Source: Methanomicrobiales archaeon
Lineage (GTDB): Archaea; Halobacteriota; Methanomicrobia; Methanomicrobiales; Methanoculleaceae
Length of the DNA: 12,410 nucleotides
Direction: 5' to 3'
Assembly: GCA_012510295.1 (NCBI GenBank)
Contig: JAAZID010000084.1
Span: 1-12,410 of the forward strand
Shown here: piece after piece, positions 4,134 through 12,151 of the stretch
How the letters are laid out: each line of letters begins with the position of its first letter
How positions within the stretch are numbered: the stretch's first letter is position 1
Notes under the pieces: generated by a model
What the model was told of the DNA's origin: nothing
The model's database searches: none
The model's input: the letters and a program-made list of their open reading frames with translations, nothing else
Made by a program: the position numbers and the translations under genes

Positions 4134-7040
4134 ATGGCCAGACGAGAGATTGGACCAGAGGAGGGCACAGGAGAACCCTCCTTCATCATCGCCGGCATCG
4201 GCACATCCGCCAGGGGGTTTGAGGCCCTCAAGACCTTTTTTGGAAACATGCCCCCCGATACCGGGGCGGGGTTTGTGGTGGTCACCCACATGGACCCCGG
4301 GCATAGAAGCTCGCTCTCCGGTATCCTCCAGCGGGATACCACGATGCCGGTGGTAGAGATCGAGCACGGCATGGAGGTCCGGCCGAACTCGGTATACGTG
4401 ATCCCGCCAAACACCAACCTCGCCATCCGGAAAGGCACCCTCGCCCTCAAGAAAACGTCCCGGCCAGGGGGGGTGCGTCTACCGGTCGACCACTTCTTCC
4501 GCGCACTGGCCCGGGACCAGGACTCCAAGGCGGTCGGCATCCTCCTCTCCGGCATGGGGCATGACGGGGTGCTGGGACTGCGTTCGCTACAAGAGCACCT
4601 CGGGATGGTGATGGTCCAGGATCCGATCGACGCAGAGTTCCCGGGTATCGTCTCCGGACTCGCCGATTACATCGCGCCAGCAGACGAACTCCCGGAACTG
4701 CTCGTCAACTACATCCAGTCCTGCCGGAACCTCCGTGAGGCGAGCCCTGAGGAGAAGAGGTACACAAACACACGCACAAAGATCCTTGCGATGATCCGGT
4801 CACAGACGGGCGAAGACTACTCCATGTTCAAAGAAAGCCTGATCCGTGGCCGGATAGAGCGGAGGATGGGGGTGCACCAGATCGGCGACGGCGAAGAGTA
4901 TGTGCGCTATATCCAGGAGCACCCCGGGGAGATCGATACCCTCGCGCGCGAGATCCCCTCCGGCCCGAACTGGTTCTTCCAGGATCCCGGGGTATGGAAG
5001 CTCCTGCGCGAAAAGTTATTGCCCGGGTTGATCCGGGCGAAACCAGATGACAGTACGATCCGGGCCTGGGTGTCGGGATGTGCCACCGGGGAGCAGACCT
5101 ACAGCATGGCTATAACGCTCGAAGAAGTGCTCCGGGCATCGGGCAGCGATATCCCGTACCAGATCTTCGCGACCGATATCGGCCGGGAGAGGATCCTTGA
5201 GGCGCGGGAAGGGATGTACATAGCGAACATTGAGGCGGATGTATCCCCGGAGCGGTTGGATTGTTTCTTCGTAAAAAAGGATAATACCTACCAGATCCGC
5301 TACGATATACGAGAAAAGATCGTTTTTGCCCAACACAACATCCTGAACCACCCACCGTTCATCCACCTGGATATCCTGGATATCCAGAACCTCCTCCTCT
5401 CCATGAGCCCGGATGTGGTGCGGAGACTGTTGCCGCTCTTCCGGTACGCCCTGAATCCCGATGGGATCCTCATCCTCGGCCCCGGTTACTCCGCCGGGGA
5501 ACTCCCGGGGTACTTCGAACCCATCGATAGAACCCTGAACATCTACCGGCGGAGCCCAACATCCGGAGGAGATGATGTCCCGGTAAAACTCCCCTACACG
5601 TTCACCCCCTCTCCCGGGATCACGGCGGTAGAACCCCGGGCCCGGAGGGAGAATGAAGCACCATCCATCGCCGCACTCGCCCAGGAGTGGCTGCTCGCGC
5701 AGTATGCCCCCCCGGCGGTGATCGTGAGCGAAAGCGGTGATATCCTGTACTTCCAGGGGAGGACCGGGAAGTACCTTGAACCTCACCCTGGCAGGGCGAC
5801 CCTGAACGTCTACACGATGGCACGGGAGGGTCTTCGCTACCCGCTCACCTTCTCTGTCCGCACCGCTGTCCAGGAGAAACGTACCGTCACACGGGGACCG
5901 GTCTTTGTACAGACGAACGGGGGCGAAGAGGCGATTCGCCTGACCGTCCGCCCGATACACCAGGTTGAGGGCGCGGAGGGTCTTTTTATGGTCGTCTTCG
6001 AGTCGGCGCATGCCCCCGCCCCGGAGACCGGGAGCAGCAGGGAGGCTACCCTGCAGTCTGACCTTGATAAAGAACTCATGGAGACCAGGGCTCAGCTCCA
6101 GCGCACGATCGAGGATATGCAGGCCTCTCAGGAAGAGCTCAAATCGATGAATGAAGAGCTTCAGAGCACGAACGAGGAGCTGACGAGCATGAACGAGGAA
6201 TTGACGAGTTCCAAGGAGGAACTCCAGTCTCTGAACGAGGAGCTCCTCACCGTCAACGCCGAACACCAGAGGAAGATCGATGAACTCTCAGAGAGCCACG
6301 ATGATATGCGCAATCTTCTGCAGAGCACCGATATCGCCATGCTCCTCCTCGACAACGACCTCCAGGTGCGGCGGTTCACCGACCCCATCCGGCCCATCAT
6401 CAACCTGCAAACAGGAGATGTGGGAAGATCCATAACCGATCTCCGGATCGATATACAGGGCGAAGATCTCGCGGAGGATGTACGATCTGTACTCAACACC
6501 CTGCAGATGCAGGCGAAGAGGGTGCAGACGGCGAACGGAAAGTGGTACCTGATGCAGATCCTCCCCTACCGGACGATAGAGAACCGTATCGAGGGGGTCA
6601 TCATCACCTTCACTGATATGACGCCGCTCAAGGAGATGGAGGTCTCCCTTGAGGAGGCCCGGAGGTATGCTGAGAACCTCATCGCCATCGTTCACGAACC
6701 CCTGCTGGTACTGGATGGCAAGCTCCGTGTCATATCCGCAAACAGTTCGTTCTATGCGGTGTTCCAGGTCACGCAAGAGGAGACGGAAGGAAGACTCATC
6801 TACACACTGGGGAACCAGCAATGGAACATTCCCCGACTCCGCACCCTGCTCGAAGAGATCCTGCCCCAACGGACGGAACTCGACGGATTTCTGGTGGAAC
6901 ACGACTTTCCTGCGATCGGACACCGGGTGATGCGGCTTAACGCCCGGACGCTACGTTCAGAGGTCGGACCTGAGCGGATCCTCCTCGCCATTGAGGATAT
7001 AACCGACCGGAGAGAGCAGGAGGAACTAAAGACCACATGA
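4134..7040 (+). CDS. CheB-CheR-PAS fusion protein 1, with degenerate CheR domain
   Basis: A 968-residue soluble multidomain signalling protein. Residues 17-195 form a CheB-type methylesterase/deamidase with a full triad: Ser25 (G-T-S-A-R-G), His52 (T-H-M-D-P) and Asp144 (G-M-G-H-D-G). There is no receiver domain. Residues about 212-475 form a CheR-type domain. Its cofactor loop is partly kept (G-C-A-T-G-E-Q at 315-321), but other signatures have drifted. The usual G-V-T-x-F-F-R-D is G-P-N-W-F-F-Q-D (277-284), C-R-N is I-Q-N (417-419), and the G-T-A-E-S region is G-P-G-Y-S. Methyl transfer is therefore doubtful. Then follow a PAS domain (504-625), a heptad coiled coil (about 645-720), a PAS_10-like domain (722-835) and a last PAS (850-960). 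Related fusions often continue into a histidine kinase, but this one stops. The ATG at 4134 aligns with the start of paralogue 2. A GTG at 4116 would add 6 residues but overlaps the ribosome binding sequence. Confidence 0.9.
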   Translation: MARREIGPEEGTGEPSFIIAGIGTSARGFEALKTFFGNMPPDTGAGFVVVTHMDPGHRSSLSGILQRDTTMPVVEIEHGMEVRPNSVYVIPPNTNLAIRKGTLALKKTSRPGGVRLPVDHFFRALARDQDSKAVGILLSGMGHDGVLGLRSLQEHLGMVMVQDPIDAEFPGIVSGLADYIAPADELPELLVNYIQSCRNLREASPEEKRYTNTRTKILAMIRSQTGEDYSMFKESLIRGRIERRMGVHQIGDGEEYVRYIQEHPGEIDTLAREIPSGPNWFFQDPGVWKLLREKLLPGLIRAKPDDSTIRAWVSGCATGEQTYSMAITLEEVLRASGSDIPYQIFATDIGRERILEAREGMYIANIEADVSPERLDCFFVKKDNTYQIRYDIREKIVFAQHNILNHPPFIHLDILDIQNLLLSMSPDVVRRLLPLFRYALNPDGILILGPGYSAGELPGYFEPIDRTLNIYRRSPTSGGDDVPVKLPYTFTPSPGITAVEPRARRENEAPSIAALAQEWLLAQYAPPAVIVSESGDILYFQGRTGKYLEPHPGRATLNVYTMAREGLRYPLTFSVRTAVQEKRTVTRGPVFVQTNGGEEAIRLTVRPIHQVEGAEGLFMVVFESAHAPAPETGSSREATLQSDLDKELMETRAQLQRTIEDMQASQEELKSMNEELQSTNEELTSMNEELTSSKEELQSLNEELLTVNAEHQRKIDELSESHDDMRNLLQSTDIAMLLLDNDLQVRRFTDPIRPIINLQTGDVGRSITDLRIDIQGEDLAEDVRSVLNTLQMQAKRVQTANGKWYLMQILPYRTIENRIEGVIITFTDMTPLKEMEVSLEEARRYAENLIAIVHEPLLVLDGKLRVISANSSFYAVFQVTQEETEGRLIYTLGNQQWNIPRLRTLLEEILPQRTELDGFLVEHDFPAIGHRVMRLNARTLRSEVGPERILLAIEDITDRREQEELKTT
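6129..6245 (+). repeat. Heptad (21-bp period) repeat encoding signalling coil, fusion 1
   Basis: Six successive 7-residue units end in E-E-L (S-Q-E-E-L, M-N-E-E-L, T-N-E-E-L, M-N-E-E-L, S-K-E-E-L, L-N-E-E-L), covering residues about 666-704. At DNA level this is a 21-bp period with GA(A/G)GAGCT-like cores. It forms the parallel coiled coil that joins the first PAS to the second. The second fusion protein has five such units. Confidence 0.75.
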
Positions 7041-7207
7041 TCCGGGTGAGGGGTCATCGCCGGCCATCAGGGATCTCCATGCACTGCCCTGCATCGCATG
7101 GTAACGCTCGCAGGGGTGGAAGGAGAGATCAGGTCGATGGCGGGGTGGGCGGTGCATGACGGCGGTGAGGGGTGATGATGGGACGGTTGCAGGGAGAGAG
7201 GAGACCC

Positions 7208-10102
7208 ATGGAACATGATGGACGCGGGACGGAGGAGGTGAGCAAACCTCTGGCGATCGTGGGCATCGGTACATCCGCGGGCGGACTTGAGGCGTTCGAG
7301 CAGTTCTTCGGGAGCATGCCACCGGATACCGGGATCGCCTTCGTGCTGATCACGCACATGGATCCCGCTCAGAGGGGGCACCTGCCGGAGATCCTCCGGC
7401 GGTTCACCAGGATGCCCGTGCGGGAGACCACGGACGGCATGCGGATCGAGGCGAATACGGTGTACGTGAAGCCCGCACAGGCCGACCTCACTATCTTCCA
7501 CGGCACCATCGGACACCTGGAACCGATCCGGGCGCATGGCCTCCGGATGCCCATCGATAGTTTTTTCCAGCACCTCGCCGAGGACCAGGGTGGAAAGGCG
7601 GTGGGGATCGTGCTCTCCGGGACGGGAAGTGATGGAACGCTCGGGATCAGGGCCATCAAAGAGCACATGGGCATGGTGATGGCCGAGGATCCGTCTTCGG
7701 CCCGGTTCAGCGGTATGCCCGAGAGTGCGATAGCTACCGGGCTTGTGGATTACACCGCTCCACCCGAAGAACTCCCTGATCTGCTCATCCAGTACGTGAA
7801 GTTCTCTGCTACCGGTTCCGCAGGCGATCTGCTCACCACATCCCGGATGGAGGCTGACCTGAAGCGGATCTTTACCCTAATCCGCCTGCGAACCGGTCAG
7901 GATTTCTCCCGATACAAGCGCAACACCGTCAGGAGGCGTATCGAGCGCCGGATGGCCCTGCACCATATCCTGGGTGTCGGGAGGTACGTCGCGTTCCTCC
8001 ACGAAAACCCACAGGAGATCGACGTCCTTGCACACGAGCTCCTGATCGGAGTAACCCGGTTCTTCCGGGATCCGGGTGCCTGGATTGTGCTGAAAGAGGA
8101 GATCCTCAAGGGCCTGCTCCCCGCGAGACAGCAGGGGGGGGCGATCCGGGCATGGAGCGTGGGCTGTTCCACTGGGGAGGAGGCTTACAGTCTCGCCATC
8201 ATCCTCAGGGAGTGCCTGGATGCCCTGGAGCGGACGGATACGATCCAGGTTTTTGCGACCGATGTGGATGCGAAGGCGATCGGAGTCGCACGGCGAGGCA
8301 CCTACCCAACGAACATCGTCGCTGATGTCTCCCCCGAGCGACTGGAACGCTTCTTCGTAAAGAAGGATGATACCTACTTCGTGCGCAAGGAGATCCGGGA
8401 GAGTGTGATCTTTGCGACGCAGAACGTCCTCTCGGACCCTCCGTTTACTCATCTCGACATCCTCTCCTGTCGCAACCTCCTCATATACCTCTCGGCGGAA
8501 CTACAGAAACAGGTGATACCCCTCTTTCAGTATGCCTTAAACCCGGGCGGGCTTCTCTTCCTCGGTACAGCTGAATCGATGGGTGGGTTTGATGTCCAGT
8601 TTAAGACGATCGATAGCAGGTGGAAGATCTTCCAGCGCCGGGAGGGTACCCCCCCGCAGGCGCCCTGGCTCGGGATACCGGCTGTACCCACACAACCCAC
8701 GGCAGCGGAGAGGAAGGGGCGAGAGTTCGCGAAAAAAGAGGAGGTTGTCACTGCACTCGCCCTGGACTGGCTGCTCGCGCAGTACGCTCCTCCGGCAGTT
8801 ATCGTGAACGGAGAAGGCGATATCCTGTATTTCCACGGCCGGACGGGGAGATACCTGGAATCCGGGTCTGGTGGGGCGACCCTGAACATCCACACGATGG
8901 CGCGGCCTGCGATCCGGGATCTGTTGACCCCCATCCTCCAGGCGGCCGCCCGGGGAGAGGAGAACTTCGCCCGAACGGCTGTTTCTGTGCGAGTGAGCGA
9001 TGGGGAGCGGCAGATCCTGCTCACGGTCCGGCCGGTCGGGAGGTGGGCGGCGAGAGGGGGCATGCTCTATGTCATCACTTTCCAGGGTGAAGAGGAGGCG
9101 TATCGGGAGCACACCGGGGGTGAAATGAGGGAAGGCAAGGCGCCGGTCCCTGCCCCGGAGGTGGACCCGATGCATAAGATCGCCCGGATCCACTTCCAGC
9201 TCCAGCATTCGCTTGAGGGTACGCAGGCCTCTCAGGGGGAGCTCCAGAGCGCGAACGAGGAACTGAAGAGAGCGAATGAGGAGCTGACAGGTTCCAGGGA
9301 GGAACTTCAGTCCCTAAACGAGGAGTTGCTCGCCGTCAATGCTGAATGCCAGAGGAAGATCGATGAATTCTCAGAGCACAACGGTGATATGCGCAATCTC
9401 CTGCAGGTAACCAATGTCGCCATGCTCTTCCTTGATAACGACCTCCGGGTGCGGCGGTTCACCGATCCCCTCCAGCCCATCGTCAACCTCCAGGCGGGAG
9501 ATGTGGGGAGGCCCATCACCGATCTTGCGGTCAACCTCGGGTATGTGGAATTTCTGGACAGTATCCGGGGCGTGCTCAGAACCCTGCAGATGCGAAAGAA
9601 GTCGGTGCAGACGAGAGAAGGGAAGTGGTTTGAGATGCGGATCCTGCCTTATCGGACAGCGGAGAACCGGATCGAGGGTGTGGTGATCACATTCATCGAC
9701 ATCAATCAGCGCAAAGAACTCGAGTCGTCTATCAAGCGGGTGCGCGCGTACGCTGAGGAGATTATGGCCGTCGTTTACGAACCTCTGCTGGTGCTGGATG
9801 CTGAACTCCGCGTTATATCTGCGAATCGCCCATTTTATGCGGCATTTCAGATCACGCCCGGAGAGGTCGGGGGAAAGCCCATCTACGCACTCAAGGACGG
9901 GCAATGGGACATTCCCCGACTCCGCACCTTGTTCGAGGAGATTCTGCCCGGAGAGGGAGAAGTCGAGGGATTTCTGGTGGAACATGATCTTCCCGGGATC
10001 GGGCACCGGGTGATGCGGATCAACGCCCGGACGTTACACTCAGAGGTCGGACCTGACCGGATTCTCCTCGCCATCGAAAGTGCTGTAGATCAGCCTTTGT
10101 AG
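7208..10102 (+). CDS. CheB-CheR-PAS fusion protein 2, all catalytic motifs kept
   Basis: A 964-residue paralogue of the upstream gene with the same domain order. The CheB domain (residues 15-195) has Ser23 (G-T-S-A-G-G), His50 (T-H-M-D-P) and Asp142 (G-T-G-S-D-G). The CheR domain (about 212-475) is textbook: G-V-T-R-F-F-R-D at 281-288, G-C-S-T-G-E-E-A-Y-S at 319-328, A-T-D-V-D at 350-354, C-R-N-L-L-I-Y at 421-427 and G-T-A-E-S at 453-457. It should bind S-adenosylmethionine and methylate glutamates of an unknown partner, with CheB reversing the mark. PAS domains lie at about 511-627, 722-830 and 847-961, with a five-heptad coil between the first two. It ends without a kinase domain. No receiver or membrane segment is seen. 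The chosen ATG has AGGAG (7199-7203) just upstream and matches the N-terminal length of paralogue 1. ATGs at 7175 and 7178, after GGTGAGGGG, are alternatives adding 10-11 residues. Confidence 0.92.
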   Translation: MEHDGRGTEEVSKPLAIVGIGTSAGGLEAFEQFFGSMPPDTGIAFVLITHMDPAQRGHLPEILRRFTRMPVRETTDGMRIEANTVYVKPAQADLTIFHGTIGHLEPIRAHGLRMPIDSFFQHLAEDQGGKAVGIVLSGTGSDGTLGIRAIKEHMGMVMAEDPSSARFSGMPESAIATGLVDYTAPPEELPDLLIQYVKFSATGSAGDLLTTSRMEADLKRIFTLIRLRTGQDFSRYKRNTVRRRIERRMALHHILGVGRYVAFLHENPQEIDVLAHELLIGVTRFFRDPGAWIVLKEEILKGLLPARQQGGAIRAWSVGCSTGEEAYSLAIILRECLDALERTDTIQVFATDVDAKAIGVARRGTYPTNIVADVSPERLERFFVKKDDTYFVRKEIRESVIFATQNVLSDPPFTHLDILSCRNLLIYLSAELQKQVIPLFQYALNPGGLLFLGTAESMGGFDVQFKTIDSRWKIFQRREGTPPQAPWLGIPAVPTQPTAAERKGREFAKKEEVVTALALDWLLAQYAPPAVIVNGEGDILYFHGRTGRYLESGSGGATLNIHTMARPAIRDLLTPILQAAARGEENFARTAVSVRVSDGERQILLTVRPVGRWAARGGMLYVITFQGEEEAYREHTGGEMREGKAPVPAPEVDPMHKIARIHFQLQHSLEGTQASQGELQSANEELKRANEELTGSREELQSLNEELLAVNAECQRKIDEFSEHNGDMRNLLQVTNVAMLFLDNDLRVRRFTDPLQPIVNLQAGDVGRPITDLAVNLGYVEFLDSIRGVLRTLQMRKKSVQTREGKWFEMRILPYRTAENRIEGVVITFIDINQRKELESSIKRVRAYAEEIMAVVYEPLLVLDAELRVISANRPFYAAFQITPGEVGGKPIYALKDGQWDIPRLRTLFEEILPGEGEVEGFLVEHDLPGIGHRVMRINARTLHSEVGPDRILLAIESAVDQPL
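9224..9330 (+). repeat. Heptad repeat encoding signalling coil, fusion 2
   Basis: Five 7-residue units (S-Q-G-E-L, A-N-E-E-L, A-N-E-E-L, S-R-E-E-L, L-N-E-E-L) at residues about 673-707. This is the same place as in fusion 1 but exactly one heptad (21 bp) shorter, so the coiled-coil register is kept. Confidence 0.7.
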
Positions 10103-10170
10103 AGTTTTAAAGGGCTTGAACACCGGATAAAGTCTGTCTCGTGGGTATCCCGGCCGAAAGGCAAACGGCA

Positions 10171-10180
10171 GATATATAAA
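10171..10180 (+). promoter_or_regulatory. TATA-box candidate for the histidine kinase
   Basis: GATATATAAA is a strong archaeal box-A match, preceded by purine-rich sequence (GAAAGGCAAACGG) as expected for a TFB-recognition element. Initiation about 25 nt downstream (near 10200) would give a leader of about 55-60 nt. The kinase can thus be transcribed separately from the fusion genes. Confidence 0.5.
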
Positions 10181-10195
10181 CTCACTGATGCAAAT

Positions 10196-10212
10196 GTCGA
10201 AACATTATCGAC
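10196..10212. promoter_or_regulatory. Inverted repeat at the predicted kinase transcription start
   Basis: GTCGAAACATTATCGAC has 5-bp arms, GTCGA and TCGAC, with a 7-nt spacer. It sits at the predicted start site, the position of a classic archaeal repressor operator. The match is short and may be chance. Confidence 0.25.
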
Positions 10213-10257
10213 CACCGTCAGCCCCTCTATCAGGGATCCGGCGGGGCCGGGCCATAC

Positions 10258-11658
10258 ATGAAATTCAGTGCGATGCAACACAAAAAAGCTGAGTATGTGC
10301 AACAGCTGCAGGCAATCTTTCAGGAAAACGGTGGAAATTCTGCTACATTCTATGCCGTTGTGCAGTATCTCTTCGAGGAACTGATCGTGGATTGGTCTCG
10401 TGCGGTCGAGGATCTCCAACAGGAGAATGCGACACTTCGAAGGGGGATGGATGCCCGGCAGAGCCTCCACCGGGATGCTCGCACGGCAGCCCTTGAACAG
10501 GCCCGGACCTACGCCGAGGAGCTCGTTACCGCGAATGAAGAGCTCGAAGCGGCAAACGAGATGTTAAACAGCCAGAACGAGGAGCTGACCCTCGCACAAA
10601 AGATCGCTGTGATGGAGCGGGAACGTTACTACGAGCTCTTCGATGCCGCCCCGGAAGGTTATCTGGTGACAGACGGGAGCGGACGAATCTTTGAGGCCAA
10701 CCGCACCGCGGGAGCGCTCCTCGCCATCCACAAAGAGAGCCTGATCGGGCGCAACCTCCTCAACTTTGCCCGGGCCGGGAGCCGGGCCAGACTTGAGGTC
10801 ATGATGGTCCGGGCGATCCGGGGGGAGGAACGGCAGACCTTCGAAGCGGATCTCCTGCCGCTCATGGAAAGGCCCGCGCATGTCTCCATGAGCATCGTGC
10901 CGGTCAGACTCGGGGAAAATATGGAGCCATCGCTCCGCTGGATGATTCAGGATATCAGCGACCGCAAGCAGACCGAAGAAGCGCTTCGGCGCCTGAATCG
11001 GGAGGTCGAGGCGGCACGGGACGAGGCGAATCTCTACGTAGATATCCTGACCCATGATATAAGGAACACCGAGAATGTCTCGAACCTCTACGCCGAACTG
11101 CTCGTTGATAGCCTGGAGGGAGAGGGGGCCCGGCACATGGCGAACCTTCAGCGGAGCATCAGGAGAAGTATTGAGATTCTCGAAAATGTCTCCACGATCC
11201 GCCTGATCCACCGGACGGTCTCTGAACTCAGGTCGGTTGATCTCGATGTGGCCATCCAGGATGCGGTCGAGGGGTATTCTCAGAGCACCATCCGCTACGA
11301 AGGGACACATCACCGGGTTCTCGCCGATGACCTGCTTCTTGTGATCTTCAACAATCTTATCGGCAACGCGGTGAAACACGGGGATCCCGGTGTCGGGATC
11401 ACCATCCGGGTGGAGGAGGAGGGTGAGTCTGTCTGTGTCTCGGTCGAGGATACCGGTCCAGGCGTGCCGGACTCTGAGAAAGAAGCGATCTTCCACCGCT
11501 ACGAGCAAAAAAAACGGGGTGTCGGGGAGGGGCTCGGTCTCTACCTCGTGCAGATCCTCGTCCGGCGCTACGGCGGCAGGATCTGGGTCGAGGATCGGGT
11601 GCCGGGCTGCCCGGAGGAAGGCGCGGCGTTTCTGTTGACGCTCAGGAAGGCGGTTTAG
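10258..11658 (+). CDS. Soluble PAS-domain sensor histidine kinase
   Basis: A 466-residue cytoplasmic histidine kinase. The first 75 residues are helical and unrecognised. Next comes a heptad coil with N-E-E-L units (about 80-115), much like the coil of the two upstream fusion proteins. A PAS domain follows at about 124-240 (Y-Y-E-L-F-D-A-A-P-E-G-Y, ending D-I-S-D-R-K). The H-box T-H-D-I-R-N has the likely phospho-acceptor His266. The catalytic domain has the N-box N-N-L-I-G-N-A-V-K-H (365-374), the G1 box D-T-G-P-G (398-402) and the G2 box G-V-G-E-G-L-G-L (421-428), so ATP binding looks intact. There is no receiver and no transmembrane segment. The partner response regulator is not in the window. 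The start ATG has only a weak GC-rich ribosome binding site; an ATG at 10273 is an alternative. The gene is 155 nt behind fusion gene 2, and its stop overlaps the opposite-strand ridA remnant by 3 nt. Confidence 0.94.
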   Translation: MKFSAMQHKKAEYVQQLQAIFQENGGNSATFYAVVQYLFEELIVDWSRAVEDLQQENATLRRGMDARQSLHRDARTAALEQARTYAEELVTANEELEAANEMLNSQNEELTLAQKIAVMERERYYELFDAAPEGYLVTDGSGRIFEANRTAGALLAIHKESLIGRNLLNFARAGSRARLEVMMVRAIRGEERQTFEADLLPLMERPAHVSMSIVPVRLGENMEPSLRWMIQDISDRKQTEEALRRLNREVEAARDEANLYVDILTHDIRNTENVSNLYAELLVDSLEGEGARHMANLQRSIRRSIEILENVSTIRLIHRTVSELRSVDLDVAIQDAVEGYSQSTIRYEGTHHRVLADDLLLVIFNNLIGNAVKHGDPGVGITIRVEEEGESVCVSVEDTGPGVPDSEKEAIFHRYEQKKRGVGEGLGLYLVQILVRRYGGRIWVEDRVPGCPEEGAAFLLTLRKAV

Positions 11659-12027
11659 GCGACCTGCATCGTCGCCTGTGTGGGGTGGGTCGCTGGGTAC
11701 TCAGCGTAGACGGCGTTAACCCCCTCGAAGTCCGCGAGGCCGGTGAAGTAGATCCGTGTCTGGACGGCGCCAGAGAAGTCGAGGCCGCCTTCGGCAAGCA
11801 GCGCCTGCAGGTTCTCCATCACCTGGACGGTCTCGCCGGCGACGGTGCCGGTAGCCGGGTCAAGGCCGATCTGCCCCGATGCGAAGACGTAATCGCCGCA
11901 CGGCACGGCCTGGCTGTACGGCCCGATCGGCTCCGGGGTATCGGCCGTGTAGAGGGCAGTCTTTCCCGTGTCGGAGGATACGGTCGCGTATGAGGGCGAG
12001 AGCCAGGATAGGCGTGCTGCCGTTCAT
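11655..12027 (-). pseudogene. ridA: Broken RidA/YjgF (reactive imine deaminase) gene
   Basis: The core of RidA, which normally hydrolyses reactive enamine/imine intermediates as a trimer, is plain: T-P-E-P-I-G-P-Y-S-Q-A-V, then F-A-S-G-Q-I-G-L-D-P-A-T-G, then V-M-E-N-L-Q-A-L-L. Both ends are damaged. No ATG, GTG or TTG exists in the RidA frame between an in-frame TGA (12024-12026) and a GTG at 11906 that already lies inside the conserved core. The ATG at 12027, with GCGAGG before it, is one frame off, as if one base were gained. At the C-terminus translation stops right after T-M-Q-V-A, lacking the usual last 15-17 residues with the catalytic-site glutamate. The residue equivalent to the essential arginine of E. 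coli RidA (P-A-R-S) appears to be glutamine (P-T-Q-A). Deaminase activity is not expected. The stop overlaps the kinase stop. Confidence 0.75.
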
Positions 12028-12086
12028 ACCGTGTCCTCGCCTGCCCAGGCCGGAACGTCCATATGAGGTGTTCTATGCGCCGGCAG

Positions 12087-12096
12087 GTATACTTTT
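12087..12096 (-). promoter_or_regulatory. TATA-box candidate for the ridA remnant
   Basis: The minus strand reads AAAAGTATAC, preceded by CTCC. Initiation would fall near 12065, about 40 nt before the out-of-frame ATG at 12027. It supports the idea that ridA once had its own leftward promoter. Confidence 0.3.
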
Positions 12097-12143
12097 GGAG
12101 AAGAGAAATATCGAGAGATACCCGGATATAGAAAAATGGTAGG

Positions 12144-12151
12144 TTAATATA
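12144..12151 (+). promoter_or_regulatory. hsdM: TATA-box candidate for hsdM
   Basis: TTAATATA in an AT-rich stretch (about 12119-12180) is the best right-facing box before hsdM. Initiation near 12175 would give a leader of about 100 nt, which contains a possible hairpin at 12210-12236. Confidence 0.4.

Noticed and set aside
5016..6266. Long 416-codon open frame antisense to fusion gene 1
   Set aside because: Long antisense frames are expected in GC-rich coding DNA; its translation is low-complexity and mirrors the sense gene, including an L-rich echo of the heptad repeat.
7077..7101. CCATGC...GCATGG inverted repeat between the two fusion genes
   Set aside because: Six-base arms with a 13-nt loop and no T-run are too weak for a terminator or operator claim.
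10564..11508. 314-codon open frame antisense to the kinase
   Set aside because: It is a shadow of a clearly recognisable kinase, with no domain of its own.
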